Assembly (NCBI GenBank): GCA_002323775.1
Contig: DCPV01000071.1
Coordinates: 1 to 15,980 of the forward strand
Direction: 5' to 3'
DNA length: 15,980 bases
From: Firmicutes bacterium UBA1535
GTDB taxonomy: Bacteria > Bacillota > Clostridia > Tissierellales > Sedimentibacteraceae
Made by a program: the position numbers and the translations under genes. Below, piece after piece: positions 1-7,634 of the stretch. The notes beneath the pieces are model-generated. The model was not told where the DNA came from. It was given only the letters and a program-made list of their open reading frames with translations, and ran no database searches. The first letter of the stretch is position 1. Every line of letters begins with the position of its first letter.

Positions 1-302
1 AATCTATAAACCTCACGAAGATTAGCAATACTATTTTCTGTTGTGATTTCACTCACAATACTATTGTCATTATAATATAAAGCACTGAGCTCACGAAACA
101 TTTCTTCTACCTGTAAACAAACCGGCTCAACAATTGCCTCAAACAAGGCATTCTTATCCTTAAAATAGGTATAAATTGCCCCTGTAGTCATATTGGCAGC
201 AGCAGAAATATTTCTAAGAGACGCATTTTTAAACCCCTTTTGCAAGAATTCTTGTTTACCAAAATGAAGAATTTTTTCCTGAGTGTTCATCACATCTGTC
301 AT
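1..302 (-). CDS. TetR-family transcriptional repressor, N-terminal part (runs off left edge)
   Basis: About 100 N-terminal residues are visible; the C-terminal ligand-binding domain lies outside the window. The reading frame starts at the ATG complementary to 300-302, behind AGAGGAG with good spacing. Residues ~8-55 form the TetR helix-turn-helix: an amphipathic helix 1, then ASLRNISAAANMTTGAIYTYFKDKNALFEAIV, written here as two pieces ASLRNISAAANMTTG and AIYTYFKDKNALFEAIV, which match the family's helix 2/3 signature. TetR proteins bind operator palindromes as dimers and release DNA on binding a small ligand, often controlling efflux or their own gene. A near-perfect 28-bp palindrome over its own promoter (328-355) points to autorepression. 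The ligand and other targets cannot be judged because the effector domain and downstream genes are missing. Family assignment is secure; function is not. Confidence 0.9.
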   Translation of the reverse strand, partial: MTDVMNTQEKILHFGKQEFLQKGFKNASLRNISAAANMTTGAIYTYFKDKNALFEAIVEPVCLQVEEMFRELSALYYNDNSIVSEITTENSIANLREVYR

Positions 303-327
303 AGCAAGCTCCTCTCTTTATAAATTA

Positions 328-355
328 AATAACACTGTTATATAACGGTGTTATT
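328..355. promoter_or_regulatory. Palindromic operator, probably bound by the adjacent TetR protein
   Basis: AATAACAC at 328-335 is mirrored by GTGTTATT at 348-355, and the centre GTTATATAAC is itself palindromic. Only one pair of positions (336/347) breaks a 28-bp inverted repeat. It covers the -10 edge and the expected transcription start of the TetR gene, the usual place for an autorepressor operator. Binding by this TetR protein is inferred from position. Confidence 0.7.
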
Positions 356-381
356 GTATAACAATATTTTTATCTTGTCAA
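353..381 (-). promoter_or_regulatory. Promoter of the TetR-family gene
   Basis: On the minus strand TTGACA (376-381) is separated by exactly 17 bases from TACAAT (353-358). Transcription would start near 346, about 45 bases before the start codon. The -35 is a perfect sigma-A match. Confidence 0.75.
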
Positions 382-504
382 GCAAAATATCTAGTTTTTT
401 ATATGACTATTCTTTTGTTTGGTGAAATTACTTACTCTCCATATAAGCAAGGTAGGTGCTGCCAAATACCCTGCACATTCCAAAAGTCAAAAACATGATA
501 ACTA

Positions 505-1479
505 CTACAAATTAAACACCTTTCTAAATTTACTAGGCGTTATCCCATGCACTTCTTTAAATGCAGCCGTAAATTTCGCAGAATTTTTATAATCGCATTG
601 CTGAGCTATGTTCTGTATGCTGAGATGATCTGATGATAAAAGCTGCATTGCCCTTTTCATCTTTTCTATACGAATATATTCATAAACAGGAATTCCGTAT
701 AAATTTTTAAATGACTGACGAAGCATACTCTCACTCATCTCAGATAATTGACACATTTTTTCCATGCTTATAGGATTTAGAATATCCATATCCAGTGCAT
801 TTTTTACACGGAATACTTTCTGTTCATTTTCCCATGTAACATAATTCTTTCTACTTTTCTTTCTTAAAGGAATGTCGGGGTAATTTCTTTCAATGTTCAG
901 TAAAAGTTCAATAGCCTTACATTCATAAGAAGCCATATTTATATCTGCATTACGCACATTCCATCTTATCTGCTCCAATATCATCATAATATTTGGGGTA
1001 TTGTAATGCTGCTCTTTCCATAATTTTGCATCAGAAACTCTAATCTTGGGCAAATCAGCTTTGTCTTTGAAATAACTTGCAATAAATTCATCAAAAATCA
1101 GAACACAAGTAAAGCATGTATGCACTCCCTTAGGGAATGTAAGCTTAAAGTCTGTGTTAGGATTTACAATAATATGGTTAATAGGACTAAAATGTTTTGT
1201 TTTTTTACCCTTTTGCGTATAAATGATATCTCCGCAATCTATACAAAATATCCACATACAAGGCTTTTCAACATTAATCTTATATACAATATCTTCTTCA
1301 GGCGTAAACCATGCACTAATTGCAAACAATCCTTTAGTAGGATTCATCTCTACAATCCAGCCATTTTGCCATGTCGAAGGAAAATAATAAATTTCTCCGT
1401 TTCCATAATTTCCTTTTTTTAAATTATATTTCTGTGCTAAAGCTTTAAAGCCTAATTCATATTCATCGGTATACATCAT
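505..1479 (-). CDS. AraC-family transcriptional regulator (PchR/YbtA-like), divergent from the iron-uptake operon
   Basis: 324 residues. The C-terminal ~100 residues are a typical AraC/XylS double helix-turn-helix: the first HTH around MCQLSEMSESMLRQSFKNLY, the second around LSIQNIAQQCDYKNSAKFT, closing with the family hallmark GITPSKFR. The N-terminal ~200 residues carry no recognisable sugar-binding cupin, which resembles PchR/YbtA-type regulators that sense a siderophore or another small ligand. The start is ATGATG behind GGAG; the first ATG (1477-1479) is used here, and the next codon is an equally possible start. The gene is transcribed away from a siderophore-type ABC operon, so it probably activates that operon and perhaps itself. 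Direct repeats with 21-bp phasing lie just upstream of its -35. No clear terminator follows, so readthrough into the TetR gene is possible. The ligand is unknown. Confidence 0.88.
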   Translation of the reverse strand: MMYTDEYELGFKALAQKYNLKKGNYGNGEIYYFPSTWQNGWIVEMNPTKGLFAISAWFTPEEDIVYKINVEKPCMWIFCIDCGDIIYTQKGKKTKHFSPINHIIVNPNTDFKLTFPKGVHTCFTCVLIFDEFIASYFKDKADLPKIRVSDAKLWKEQHYNTPNIMMILEQIRWNVRNADINMASYECKAIELLLNIERNYPDIPLRKKSRKNYVTWENEQKVFRVKNALDMDILNPISMEKMCQLSEMSESMLRQSFKNLYGIPVYEYIRIEKMKRAMQLLSSDHLSIQNIAQQCDYKNSAKFTAAFKEVHGITPSKFRKVFNL

Positions 1480-1533
1480 AAGTACTCCATAAAGTTATTT
1501 GTATAAGAGTGTAAATACTTTTTATAAATATAA

Positions 1534-1562
1534 ATTATATCATAAATTAATTGTTTAAACAA
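1534..1562 (-). promoter_or_regulatory. Probable promoter of the AraC-family gene
   Basis: On the minus strand TTGTTT (1557-1562) precedes TATAAT (1534-1539) with a 17-base spacer. The -10 is perfect and the -35 weak, as expected for an activator-dependent or weak promoter. The -35 lies inside a 14-bp perfect palindrome ATTGTTTAAACAAT (1550-1563). Confidence 0.55.
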
Positions 1563-1569
1563 TATAAAG

Positions 1570-1617
1570 CAATCCATTTTACTACAATAACAATCCATTT
1601 TGACATATAAAACAATC
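1570..1617. repeat. Phased direct repeats CAATCCATTTT, candidate AraC-family binding sites
   Basis: CAATCCATTTT occurs at 1570-1580 and again at 1591-1601, 21 bp apart, and the shorter CAATC recurs at 1613-1617, 22 bp further. Direct repeats spaced two helical turns apart on one DNA face are the usual target layout for AraC-family dimers. The first copy sits 8 bp upstream of the regulator's own -35. Assignment to this regulator is inference. Confidence 0.5.
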
Positions 1618-1704
1618 TTAAAGTTTACATATAATATTGAAATTATAGTCATTAATGCTTGTCAACATACAATTGCAGGATACTAACTTGGCTATCTTAC
1701 TCTA

Positions 1705-1733
1705 TTGACACCTTATACGGTGCATGATAAAAT
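1705..1733 (+). promoter_or_regulatory. Promoter of the iron-uptake operon
   Basis: TTGACA (1705-1710) is followed after 17 bases by TAAAAT (1728-1733), placing transcription start near 1740 and leaving a leader of ~115 bases. A small inverted repeat, CACC-N6-GGTG (1709-1722), overlaps the -35 and fills the spacer. The leader starts at a long palindrome (1735-1764). Confidence 0.7.
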
Positions 1734-1734
1734 C

Positions 1735-1764
1735 TACATCGGTTAGCGTACACTAACCGATGTA
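1735..1764. promoter_or_regulatory. 12-bp inverted repeat at the operon's transcription start; operator or 5' mRNA hairpin
   Basis: TACATCGGTTAG (1735-1746) and CTAACCGATGTA (1753-1764) are perfectly complementary around the 6-base centre CGTACA. It begins one base after the -10 and spans the expected start site, where a repressor would block transcription. The half-site GGTTAG/CTAACC recalls DtxR/IdeR iron boxes (TTAGGTTAGGCTAACCTAA), but the spacing is wider than in that consensus. It could instead fold as a 5' mRNA hairpin. There is no T-run after it, so it is not an obvious terminator. Confidence 0.6.
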
Positions 1765-1770
1765 TTCTTC

Positions 1771-1794
1771 AATGACGCTAGTGCACACGTCATT
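1771..1794. promoter_or_regulatory. Second leader inverted repeat upstream of the binding-protein gene
   Basis: AATGACG (1771-1777) and CGTCATT (1788-1794) are a perfect 7-bp inverted repeat with a 10-base loop, in the 5' leader ~60 bases before the start codon. Its centre is 33 bp downstream of the centre of the 1735-1764 palindrome. Function unknown. Confidence 0.45.
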
Positions 1795-1853
1795 TTAATA
1801 TCTTATAATTTAATAATATTAAAAATATTGTTACTAATCAAAGGAGATGAATT

Positions 1854-2855
1854 ATGAAAAACAATATAAAAAAACACATCTTGATATTATTTATCATTAT
1901 GTTATTTACAACTAATATGGTAGGATGCTCTACACCAAATGTTCCGTCAAATGTACCTGAAGAAAACAAGCAGGGAGAAGATGTCAACAAATCAGAAAAC
2001 AAAGACAGCGACACAAAAGAAGAAACACGAATCATATCAACTGTTAAGGGTGATGTCGAAGTACCTGCTAACCCAAAAAAAGTAATTGTTAACTGGTATA
2101 TAGGTGATTTATTTACACTTGATATCATACCTGTTGCCGCTAGTGCATGGTCTCATGAAACAATGCCGTTCTATGATAAATTTGAAGGAGTTGCTAATAT
2201 AGAAAATTGGGACGCAGAAGAAATAATGTCTTATGAGCCTGATTTAATCATTACATATTCAGAAGAAGATTTTGATAAGCTTTCTAAAATAGCTCCTGTT
2301 ATAGTCGTACCGGAAGTAGGTGTATCCTCTACAGAGCGTTTAAAATTCCTCGGAGAGGTAACCGGACGAGAGGCACAAGCAAAAGCTGCAATTGATACAT
2401 TTGAACAAAAGCTTGCAAGCTCAAAAGAAAAACTCGCAAGTGCCAATATTGAAAATAAAACTTTCAGTATTCTTCAAGATTGGGGTGCAAGCTCTTACGG
2501 AGTATATTACGAGACAGGCTCTCGTGGAGGTACTTTAGTATACGAATATTTGGGACTAAAGAAACCTGAAAAATTAGAGCAATTGATAAAGGATTCAAAT
2601 CAAGGCAGAGGCTCGCTATCTTATGAGGTTGCCGCAGACTATTTCGGAGATTATGTATTGTGGTTTTTGATGGATGATTACACATCTGAATTTGCTCAAA
2701 CAGAAATATGGAAAAGTATCCCTGCTGTAAAGAACGGAAACATAATCAGCATACCTAGCAATATGATGGGTTTGTTCTTCTACTCAGATGTCACAAGCCT
2801 AACTGCTCAGCTTGATTATGTTGTTGAGCGTTTATTGGAAGTAAAAGCTCAATAA
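1854..2855 (+). CDS. Siderophore/iron-type ABC transporter substrate-binding lipoprotein (FecB/FepB family)
   Basis: 333 residues. It captures a ferric-siderophore (or heme-like) ligand outside the cell and hands it to the two FecCD permeases encoded next. Residues 1-24 are a lipoprotein signal peptide with a long hydrophobic core ending in MVGC; Cys25 would be lipidated. A low-complexity acidic/Lys linker rich in N, E, K, S (~30-57) follows. The periplasmic-binding-protein fold of the TroA/FecB superfamily begins near GDVEVPANPKKVIV and includes the typical stretch EEIMSYEPDLIIT and the connecting helix region LGEVTGREAQAKAAI. Length is normal. The start has AAAGGAG seven bases upstream. It is the first gene of a five-gene operon under the promoter at 1705-1733. 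The class is secure; the ligand cannot be read from sequence. Confidence 0.9.
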   Translation: MKNNIKKHILILFIIMLFTTNMVGCSTPNVPSNVPEENKQGEDVNKSENKDSDTKEETRIISTVKGDVEVPANPKKVIVNWYIGDLFTLDIIPVAASAWSHETMPFYDKFEGVANIENWDAEEIMSYEPDLIITYSEEDFDKLSKIAPVIVVPEVGVSSTERLKFLGEVTGREAQAKAAIDTFEQKLASSKEKLASANIENKTFSILQDWGASSYGVYYETGSRGGTLVYEYLGLKKPEKLEQLIKDSNQGRGSLSYEVAADYFGDYVLWFLMDDYTSEFAQTEIWKSIPAVKNGNIISIPSNMMGLFFYSDVTSLTAQLDYVVERLLEVKAQ

Positions 2856-2880
2856 GATTTTGTTTGAAAGGAAAGCAATT

Positions 2881-3906
2881 ATGCAAAAACTATTCAAGCG
2901 TCAAAAAAAAGGCGCTCTCAACTTTCTCATATATATGATTGCAGGCCTTGCCTTATTGATTATTTCATTCGTAGCATCCATATCTTTGGGTGCTGCGGAT
3001 ATTAATTTTTCCACTGCATGGGGTGCAATATTTAATTTTAACCCTGTTTTGACAGAGCATCAAATTATAAGAACCTTGCGTTTTCCAAGAACCTTGGCGG
3101 ATATGATTGTAGGAGCATCTCTAGCTGTATGCGGTGCTATCATGCAGGGTTCAACCAAAAATCCTTTGGCTGATTCTGGACTTATGGGTATCAGTAGCGG
3201 TGCTACCTTTGCAATTGCCTTGATAATGTCATTTTTTCCGGGAGCATCTTACGGACAAACAATGCTATTTGCTTGTCTTGGTGCGGCAGTAAGCACCTCT
3301 ATGACATATTATATAGCCTCACTAAGCAAAAGAGGTATGACTCCTCAAAGGCTTGTTCTCTCAGGCATATCTATATCTATGTTATTTAGTGCTTTCAGCT
3401 CTTATCTTGCTATAAAATACCATATCGGTCAATCGCTAATGTACTGGACTGCCGGGGGAACTGCAAGTGCCAGATGGAATGAATTAGCCATAATCATGCC
3501 TTTTTTCATTGTAGGCATATTAGGGTCAATAGCATTATCCCCTTCTATCACAGTACTTAGCTTGGGAGAAGAAGTAGCCACCGGACTTGGGCTTCGTTCC
3601 AAGTATGTTAAAGGTATGTCTACACTGATTGTTTTATTGCTGACTGGCTTATCTGTTATCGTCGTCGGTCCAGTCGGATTTATTGGTTTAATCGTTCCGC
3701 ATTTAGTAAGATACTTGGTAGGTACAGACTATAGATACATCATTCCAGCCTCTATCCTATACGGAGCTCTTTTAACTGTATCAGCAGATGTTGTCGGACG
3801 ATTAATTAACAGACCTTTCGAAACACCTCTTGATATAATATTTTCTGTAGTAGGTGTACCGTTCTTTTTATACCTCTCACGCAAGCAAAGGAGGGAATTT
3901 GAATGA
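2881..3906 (+). CDS. FecCD-family ABC transporter permease 1
   Basis: 341 residues from the ATG at 2881, which has AAAGGAAAG upstream; an in-frame TTG at 2860 is a weaker start. It is one half of the membrane channel of the siderophore importer. The FecCD family is seen in LRFPRTLADMIVGASLAVCG followed by MQGSTKNPLADSGLMGISSG, close to the family's typical NPLADP-LGI-SGA signature, and in GFIGLIVPHLVRYLVG, which matches the cytoplasmic coupling region that contacts the ATPase. About ten hydrophobic membrane segments are expected and the sequence fits. It begins 25 bases after the binding-protein stop and overlaps the next permease by ATGA, implying translational coupling and a 1:1 permease heterodimer. 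Confidence 0.9.
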   Translation: MQKLFKRQKKGALNFLIYMIAGLALLIISFVASISLGAADINFSTAWGAIFNFNPVLTEHQIIRTLRFPRTLADMIVGASLAVCGAIMQGSTKNPLADSGLMGISSGATFAIALIMSFFPGASYGQTMLFACLGAAVSTSMTYYIASLSKRGMTPQRLVLSGISISMLFSAFSSYLAIKYHIGQSLMYWTAGGTASARWNELAIIMPFFIVGILGSIALSPSITVLSLGEEVATGLGLRSKYVKGMSTLIVLLLTGLSVIVVGPVGFIGLIVPHLVRYLVGTDYRYIIPASILYGALLTVSADVVGRLINRPFETPLDIIFSVVGVPFFLYLSRKQRREFE

Positions 3907-4916
3907 GAAAGTCAAGGTTTACTATGAAAAAAGGTATTTTTATTATATCAATTATGATAATAATTATAATTATTCTGTCCATAATCAGCATGAATGTAGG
4001 AAAAATGAACTTATCTCCCAAAGAGGTACTTGATGTTTTCTTAAAAAAAGGAACTGCTAAGCAAAATCTTATTGTATACGAATTCAGACTTCCACGAATT
4101 ATTTTGGCTATACTTGTCGGCATCGGCATGGGTGCATCAGGCTGTATAATGCAAAGCCTCTTGAGAAATGACATGGCAAGTCCCGGAACCTTAAGTATAA
4201 GCTCCGGCTCAGGGTTATTTGTTTTAATATATGTAGTTATTTTTGGTGCAAGAAGTTTTTCATCCGCAATTATTATGCCCGTCTTGGCATTTATAGGAGG
4301 TTTAACCGCTGCCATATTAATATTTTTACTTTCCTATAAAAAAGGCAAGGATGTTTCTCCCACTAATTTAATTCTCACAGGAGTGGCACTTAGCAGCGGA
4401 TATAGAGCGATTTCCACAATACTCACTTTAAGACTTGATGAAAAGCAGATGGACTTCGTTCAAAAGTGGGGTGCCGGAAGCTTGTGGGGAGATAAATGGG
4501 ACTACCTCTTAATTCTAATTCCATGGGTACTTCTTATATTTATTTATATTTTCTACAAATCCCATAAACTTAATATCCTTAATCTTGGCAATCAAACAGC
4601 TACAGGTCTTGGCATGGCAACAAAAAGAGAATTTACAGGTCTTACAGTCGCTTCAGTTGCACTTTCTTCAGGCTGTGTTGCTCTTGGAGGAAACTTCTTT
4701 TTTGTAGGTATGATTTCACCGCATATGGCAAAAAAACTTGTCGGGTCTAATCATAAGTTATTGCTTCCCGCAGCATCCTTGGCAGGCTCTATTATTGTTC
4801 TTTTATCCGATACAATTACAAGGTCAATAAGCTTTGGTGCTGATATACCTACGGGCATTATTATCACCGTATTAAGTACACCATATTTTCTGTATCTTCT
4901 GTCAAGAGAAAACTAA
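3903..4916 (+). CDS. FecCD-family ABC transporter permease 2
   Basis: 337 residues, the second half of the importer channel. The start ATG overlaps the stop of permease 1 (ATGA) and has a strong AAAGGAGGG seven bases upstream, inside the previous coding region. An in-frame ATG at residue 8 has only AAGG. FecCD features are FRLPRIILAILVGIGMGASG, then MQSLLRNDMASPGTLSISSG, where the common NPLASP motif reads NDMASP, and FFVGMISPHMAKKLVG for the ATPase coupling segment. The N-terminus begins with a very Ile-rich membrane segment. The two permeases differ substantially, as usual for heterodimeric FecC/FecD-type channels. The ATPase gene follows after 19 bases. Confidence 0.9.
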   Translation: MRKSRFTMKKGIFIISIMIIIIIILSIISMNVGKMNLSPKEVLDVFLKKGTAKQNLIVYEFRLPRIILAILVGIGMGASGCIMQSLLRNDMASPGTLSISSGSGLFVLIYVVIFGARSFSSAIIMPVLAFIGGLTAAILIFLLSYKKGKDVSPTNLILTGVALSSGYRAISTILTLRLDEKQMDFVQKWGAGSLWGDKWDYLLILIPWVLLIFIYIFYKSHKLNILNLGNQTATGLGMATKREFTGLTVASVALSSGCVALGGNFFFVGMISPHMAKKLVGSNHKLLLPAASLAGSIIVLLSDTITRSISFGADIPTGIIITVLSTPYFLYLLSREN

Positions 4917-4935
4917 AACATGAAAGGAATAATGT

Positions 4936-5754
4936 ATGAACAGCATTTCAACAACACAATTAAACATAGCCTACGATGATGCTCTTATCGTTGAGGGACT
5001 TGATATGCAAATTCCTTGCGGCAAGGTAACATCTATTATAGGTCCAAATGGATGTGGCAAATCCACAGTTCTAAAAGCAATCGGACGAATTATAAAGCCA
5101 AAGCAAGGTATAGTATATTTAAACGGTGAAGATATGAAAAATCTAACTACTAAAGATATTGCAACAAAAATGGCAATTCTTCCTCAATCTCCTTTGGCTC
5201 CAAGCGGACTTACTGTAGGCGAATTAGTAGCATACGGAAGATTTCCTCATCAAAAAGGATTTGGAAAGCTGACATCAGAGGATAAAAAAATTGTTTCATG
5301 GGCTTTAAATGTAACAAAATTAAAAGACTTGGAATTCAGAGAAGTAGATACCTTGTCGGGAGGTCAAAGGCAAAGGGTGTGGATAGCTATGGCCTTGGCA
5401 CAGCAAACGGATTTGATACTGCTTGACGAGCCTACCACATATTTGGACTTATGTCATCAACTTGAGGTACTAGAGCTGTTATATGATTTAAACAAAACTC
5501 AGGGCTGTACTATAGTCATGGTGCTTCATGACCTTAATTTAGCGGCACGCTTTTCCGACTACATGATAGCGGTAAGGTCAGGAAAAATTATAAAGCACGG
5601 TACAAGCAAGGAAGTAATGACACCTGCTGTACTCAAAGAAGTATTTAATATAGATGCAACTATCGTCCCTGATCCGAATTCAGGCAGAGAAGTGTGCATT
5701 ACCTACAATCTTATAAACGATAATATAAATAAAAGGGAGCGTGAAACAGCATGA
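4936..5754 (+). CDS. FecE/FepC-type ABC transporter ATP-binding protein
   Basis: 272 residues, the cytoplasmic ATPase that drives the FecCD importer. All nucleotide-binding motifs are intact: Walker A GPNGCGKST (36-44), Q-loop Gln84 in LPQSP, signature LSGGQRQR (140-147), Walker B LILLDEPT (160-167) with catalytic Glu165, and switch His198 in VLHDLN. The stretch GLTVGELVAYGRFPH after the Q-loop is characteristic of the iron/B12-type ATPases. GAAAGGAAT upstream serves as ribosome binding site. Its end overlaps the next start codon by ATGA, so it is translationally coupled to the exporter-fold ABC protein that follows. Length is normal for the family. Confidence 0.92.
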   Translation: MNSISTTQLNIAYDDALIVEGLDMQIPCGKVTSIIGPNGCGKSTVLKAIGRIIKPKQGIVYLNGEDMKNLTTKDIATKMAILPQSPLAPSGLTVGELVAYGRFPHQKGFGKLTSEDKKIVSWALNVTKLKDLEFREVDTLSGGQRQRVWIAMALAQQTDLILLDEPTTYLDLCHQLEVLELLYDLNKTQGCTIVMVLHDLNLAARFSDYMIAVRSGKIIKHGTSKEVMTPAVLKEVFNIDATIVPDPNSGREVCITYNLINDNINKRERETA

Positions 5755-7475
5755 AAATTGTTTTAAGAGTGCTGAAAGAAGCCAAAAAGTATTGGTTTTA
5801 TATATTTGCCGGTATACTTGCGGTTATTGTATCCACTCTTGCTAGTCTATATACTCCATGGGTACTACAAGAACTTACTAAGTTAATAATAGATGGTGAC
5901 AAAGATATTGTACTAAAGTCACGCAACTTAGGTCTGATTTTACTTGCCTCCTATGTTCTTATGGGCATCTGCTCCTATATTCGTGGATATTTTACTCATT
6001 ATGCCGCATATCACTATGTTGCAGATTTAAGAAAAGGACTGTACGATAAAGTACAACACCTATCAATGAAATATTTTACCGAAACACAGACAGGGCAAAT
6101 TGCCAGCCGTATAATGCACGATTCAGTAAATGCAGAAATTCTAATAGCTCATGTTATACCTGATTTGATTGTCAATGCCTTAATGTTTATCAGTATATCA
6201 ATAATATTATTTTATATAAATATCAATTTAGCTTTAGTCAGTTTGATATCTATTCCTTTTTTAATAATTGTAAACATGGGATATTCAAAATATGTTCTGC
6301 CATTATGGAGATTAAATTCAAAAGCTGTAGGTGAGCTAAATGGCACTCTACAAGATAATTTATCCGGAATAAAGGAAATTCAGGTATTTAATCAACAAAA
6401 ATATGAAACTAAAAAAATTGGTGACTTAGCAAGAAAGCAGACAAATGTATTTTTAAAAGCTACAAAGCTCGGAGAAATATTTAATCCCTTTATTGTTCTA
6501 CTCAGCAGTATAGGCTCTGTTATTGTAATTATATACGGAGGATATCTAAATTCCATCGGCAGTGTATCTGCGGCAGATATTGTAGGTTTTATCATGTATT
6601 TGAATTTATTCTACAGACCTATCAATAATTTATCAGCATTAAACGAACAGCTTAACACAGCGATTGCCGGATGCGAAAGAGTTTACGAAATCATGGATAC
6701 CGAAATGGATGTAAAAGAATCACCTAATGCAGTGAATTTAAAAAATGTAAAAGGAGCAATTGAATTTAAGGATGTATCTTTTTATTACAAAAAAGAAATT
6801 CCTGTGCTAAAGTCTATAAATATTAAAATAAATCCAGGTGATACTGTTGCTTTCGTTGGAACAACAGGAGTTGGTAAAACTACACTTGCAAGCCTTTTAA
6901 ATAGATTTTATGACCCTGTTGAGGGTGAAATCCTTATTGATAACATAAACATAAAAAATGTAAGCTTGACAAGCCTTAGGGACAATATAAGCATGGTTTT
7001 GCAGGATACTTACCTATTTAGCGGTACAGTTTATGAAAATATTGTTTACGGATTGGAATATGCTACAAAAGAGCAAGTAAGAAATGCCGCTGTTGCTGCA
7101 AATGCACACGACTTTATTACAGGCTTTGAGAACGGATATGATACCTTAATCGGTGAACGTGGAATTAGGTTGTCAGGAGGTCAAAAGCAGAGATTATCTA
7201 TAGCAAGAGCAGTTCTTAGAAATTCACCTATTTTGATACTTGATGAAGCTACATCTTCTTTGGATTCAAAAACAGAAAAAGAAATTCAGTCCGCATTAGA
7301 CAATATATCAGTAGGCAGAACTACCTTTGTGATTGCTCACAGATTATCAACAATAAAAAATGCCGATATGATTGTGGTACTTGACGGAACAGGAATAGCA
7401 GAATCAGGGACTCATGATGAATTAATCAAAGCAAAAGGAAAATATTCAAGCATGTATTTGGCTCAGGCATCATAG
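5751..7475 (+). CDS. Exporter-fold ABC half-transporter (membrane domain fused to ATPase)
   Basis: 574 residues. Residues ~1-310 are an ABC type-1 exporter membrane domain with six predicted helices and the cytoplasmic loop segment YFTETQTGQIASRIMHD, typical of this fold. Residues ~335-574 are the ATPase: Walker A GTTGVGKTT (370-378), Q-loop Gln418 in LQDTYLFSGTVYENI, signature LSGGQKQR (474-481), Walker B ILILDEAT (494-501) with Glu499, and His530 in IAHR. Only one half-transporter is encoded, so it would act as a homodimer. It is the last gene of the iron operon and overlaps the FecE-type ATPase gene by ATGA, with GGGAGCG upstream as ribosome binding site. Exporter-fold proteins with siderophores include YbtPQ and IrtAB, which import them; others export siderophores or heme. 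Which role applies here is not decidable from sequence. Confidence 0.88.
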   Translation: MKIVLRVLKEAKKYWFYIFAGILAVIVSTLASLYTPWVLQELTKLIIDGDKDIVLKSRNLGLILLASYVLMGICSYIRGYFTHYAAYHYVADLRKGLYDKVQHLSMKYFTETQTGQIASRIMHDSVNAEILIAHVIPDLIVNALMFISISIILFYININLALVSLISIPFLIIVNMGYSKYVLPLWRLNSKAVGELNGTLQDNLSGIKEIQVFNQQKYETKKIGDLARKQTNVFLKATKLGEIFNPFIVLLSSIGSVIVIIYGGYLNSIGSVSAADIVGFIMYLNLFYRPINNLSALNEQLNTAIAGCERVYEIMDTEMDVKESPNAVNLKNVKGAIEFKDVSFYYKKEIPVLKSINIKINPGDTVAFVGTTGVGKTTLASLLNRFYDPVEGEILIDNINIKNVSLTSLRDNISMVLQDTYLFSGTVYENIVYGLEYATKEQVRNAAVAANAHDFITGFENGYDTLIGERGIRLSGGQKQRLSIARAVLRNSPILILDEATSSLDSKTEKEIQSALDNISVGRTTFVIAHRLSTIKNADMIVVLDGTGIAESGTHDELIKAKGKYSSMYLAQAS

Positions 7476-7498
7476 AATAATTGATAAAAACAAGAATA

Positions 7499-7536
7499 AA
7501 ACGCTCTTTGCTAAACAAGAGCGTTTGTTATATTTT
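7499..7536. terminator. Rho-independent terminator after the iron operon, probably bidirectional
   Basis: AAACGCTCTT (7499-7508) and AAGAGCGTTT (7517-7526) form a perfect 10-bp stem with an 8-base loop, followed by GTTATATTTTC. On the opposite strand the stem is followed by a T-rich run, so it can also terminate the convergent acetyltransferase transcript. Confidence 0.85.
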
Positions 7537-7634
7537 CTATAAATAAAACTGTAATTGTTCCACTAAAAGCTATTAATGATAATTAGTCATCATTTTGCAA
7601 TATCTAATATATACATCATGTTTTTTGGACTTGT

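Noticed and set aside
425..496. 22-codon minus-strand frame between the AraC and TetR genes
   Set aside because: No ribosome binding site, no homology I recognise, and too short to distinguish from chance. A nearby imperfect inverted repeat (GTGC...GCAC) is too weak to call a terminator.
1600..1635. Second plus-strand promoter TTGACA/TATAAT upstream of the iron operon
   Set aside because: The hexamers are 24 bases apart, too far for a functional sigma-A promoter; the pair at 1705/1728 has ideal spacing.
1735..1764. Rho-independent terminator reading of the long palindrome
   Set aside because: No T-run follows on the plus strand and no gene ends upstream of it; its position at a promoter fits an operator or leader hairpin better.
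2860..2880. Upstream TTG start for permease 1 adding seven residues
   Set aside because: The ATG at 2881 has a well placed AAAGGAAAG; the TTG has none, and the extra residues overlap that ribosome binding site.
7555..7600. Fur-box-like AATGAT-N8-ATCATT near the end of the iron operon
   Set aside because: It lies between two convergent genes beyond a terminator, has only 6-bp arms and no promoter next to it; likely chance in AT-rich DNA.
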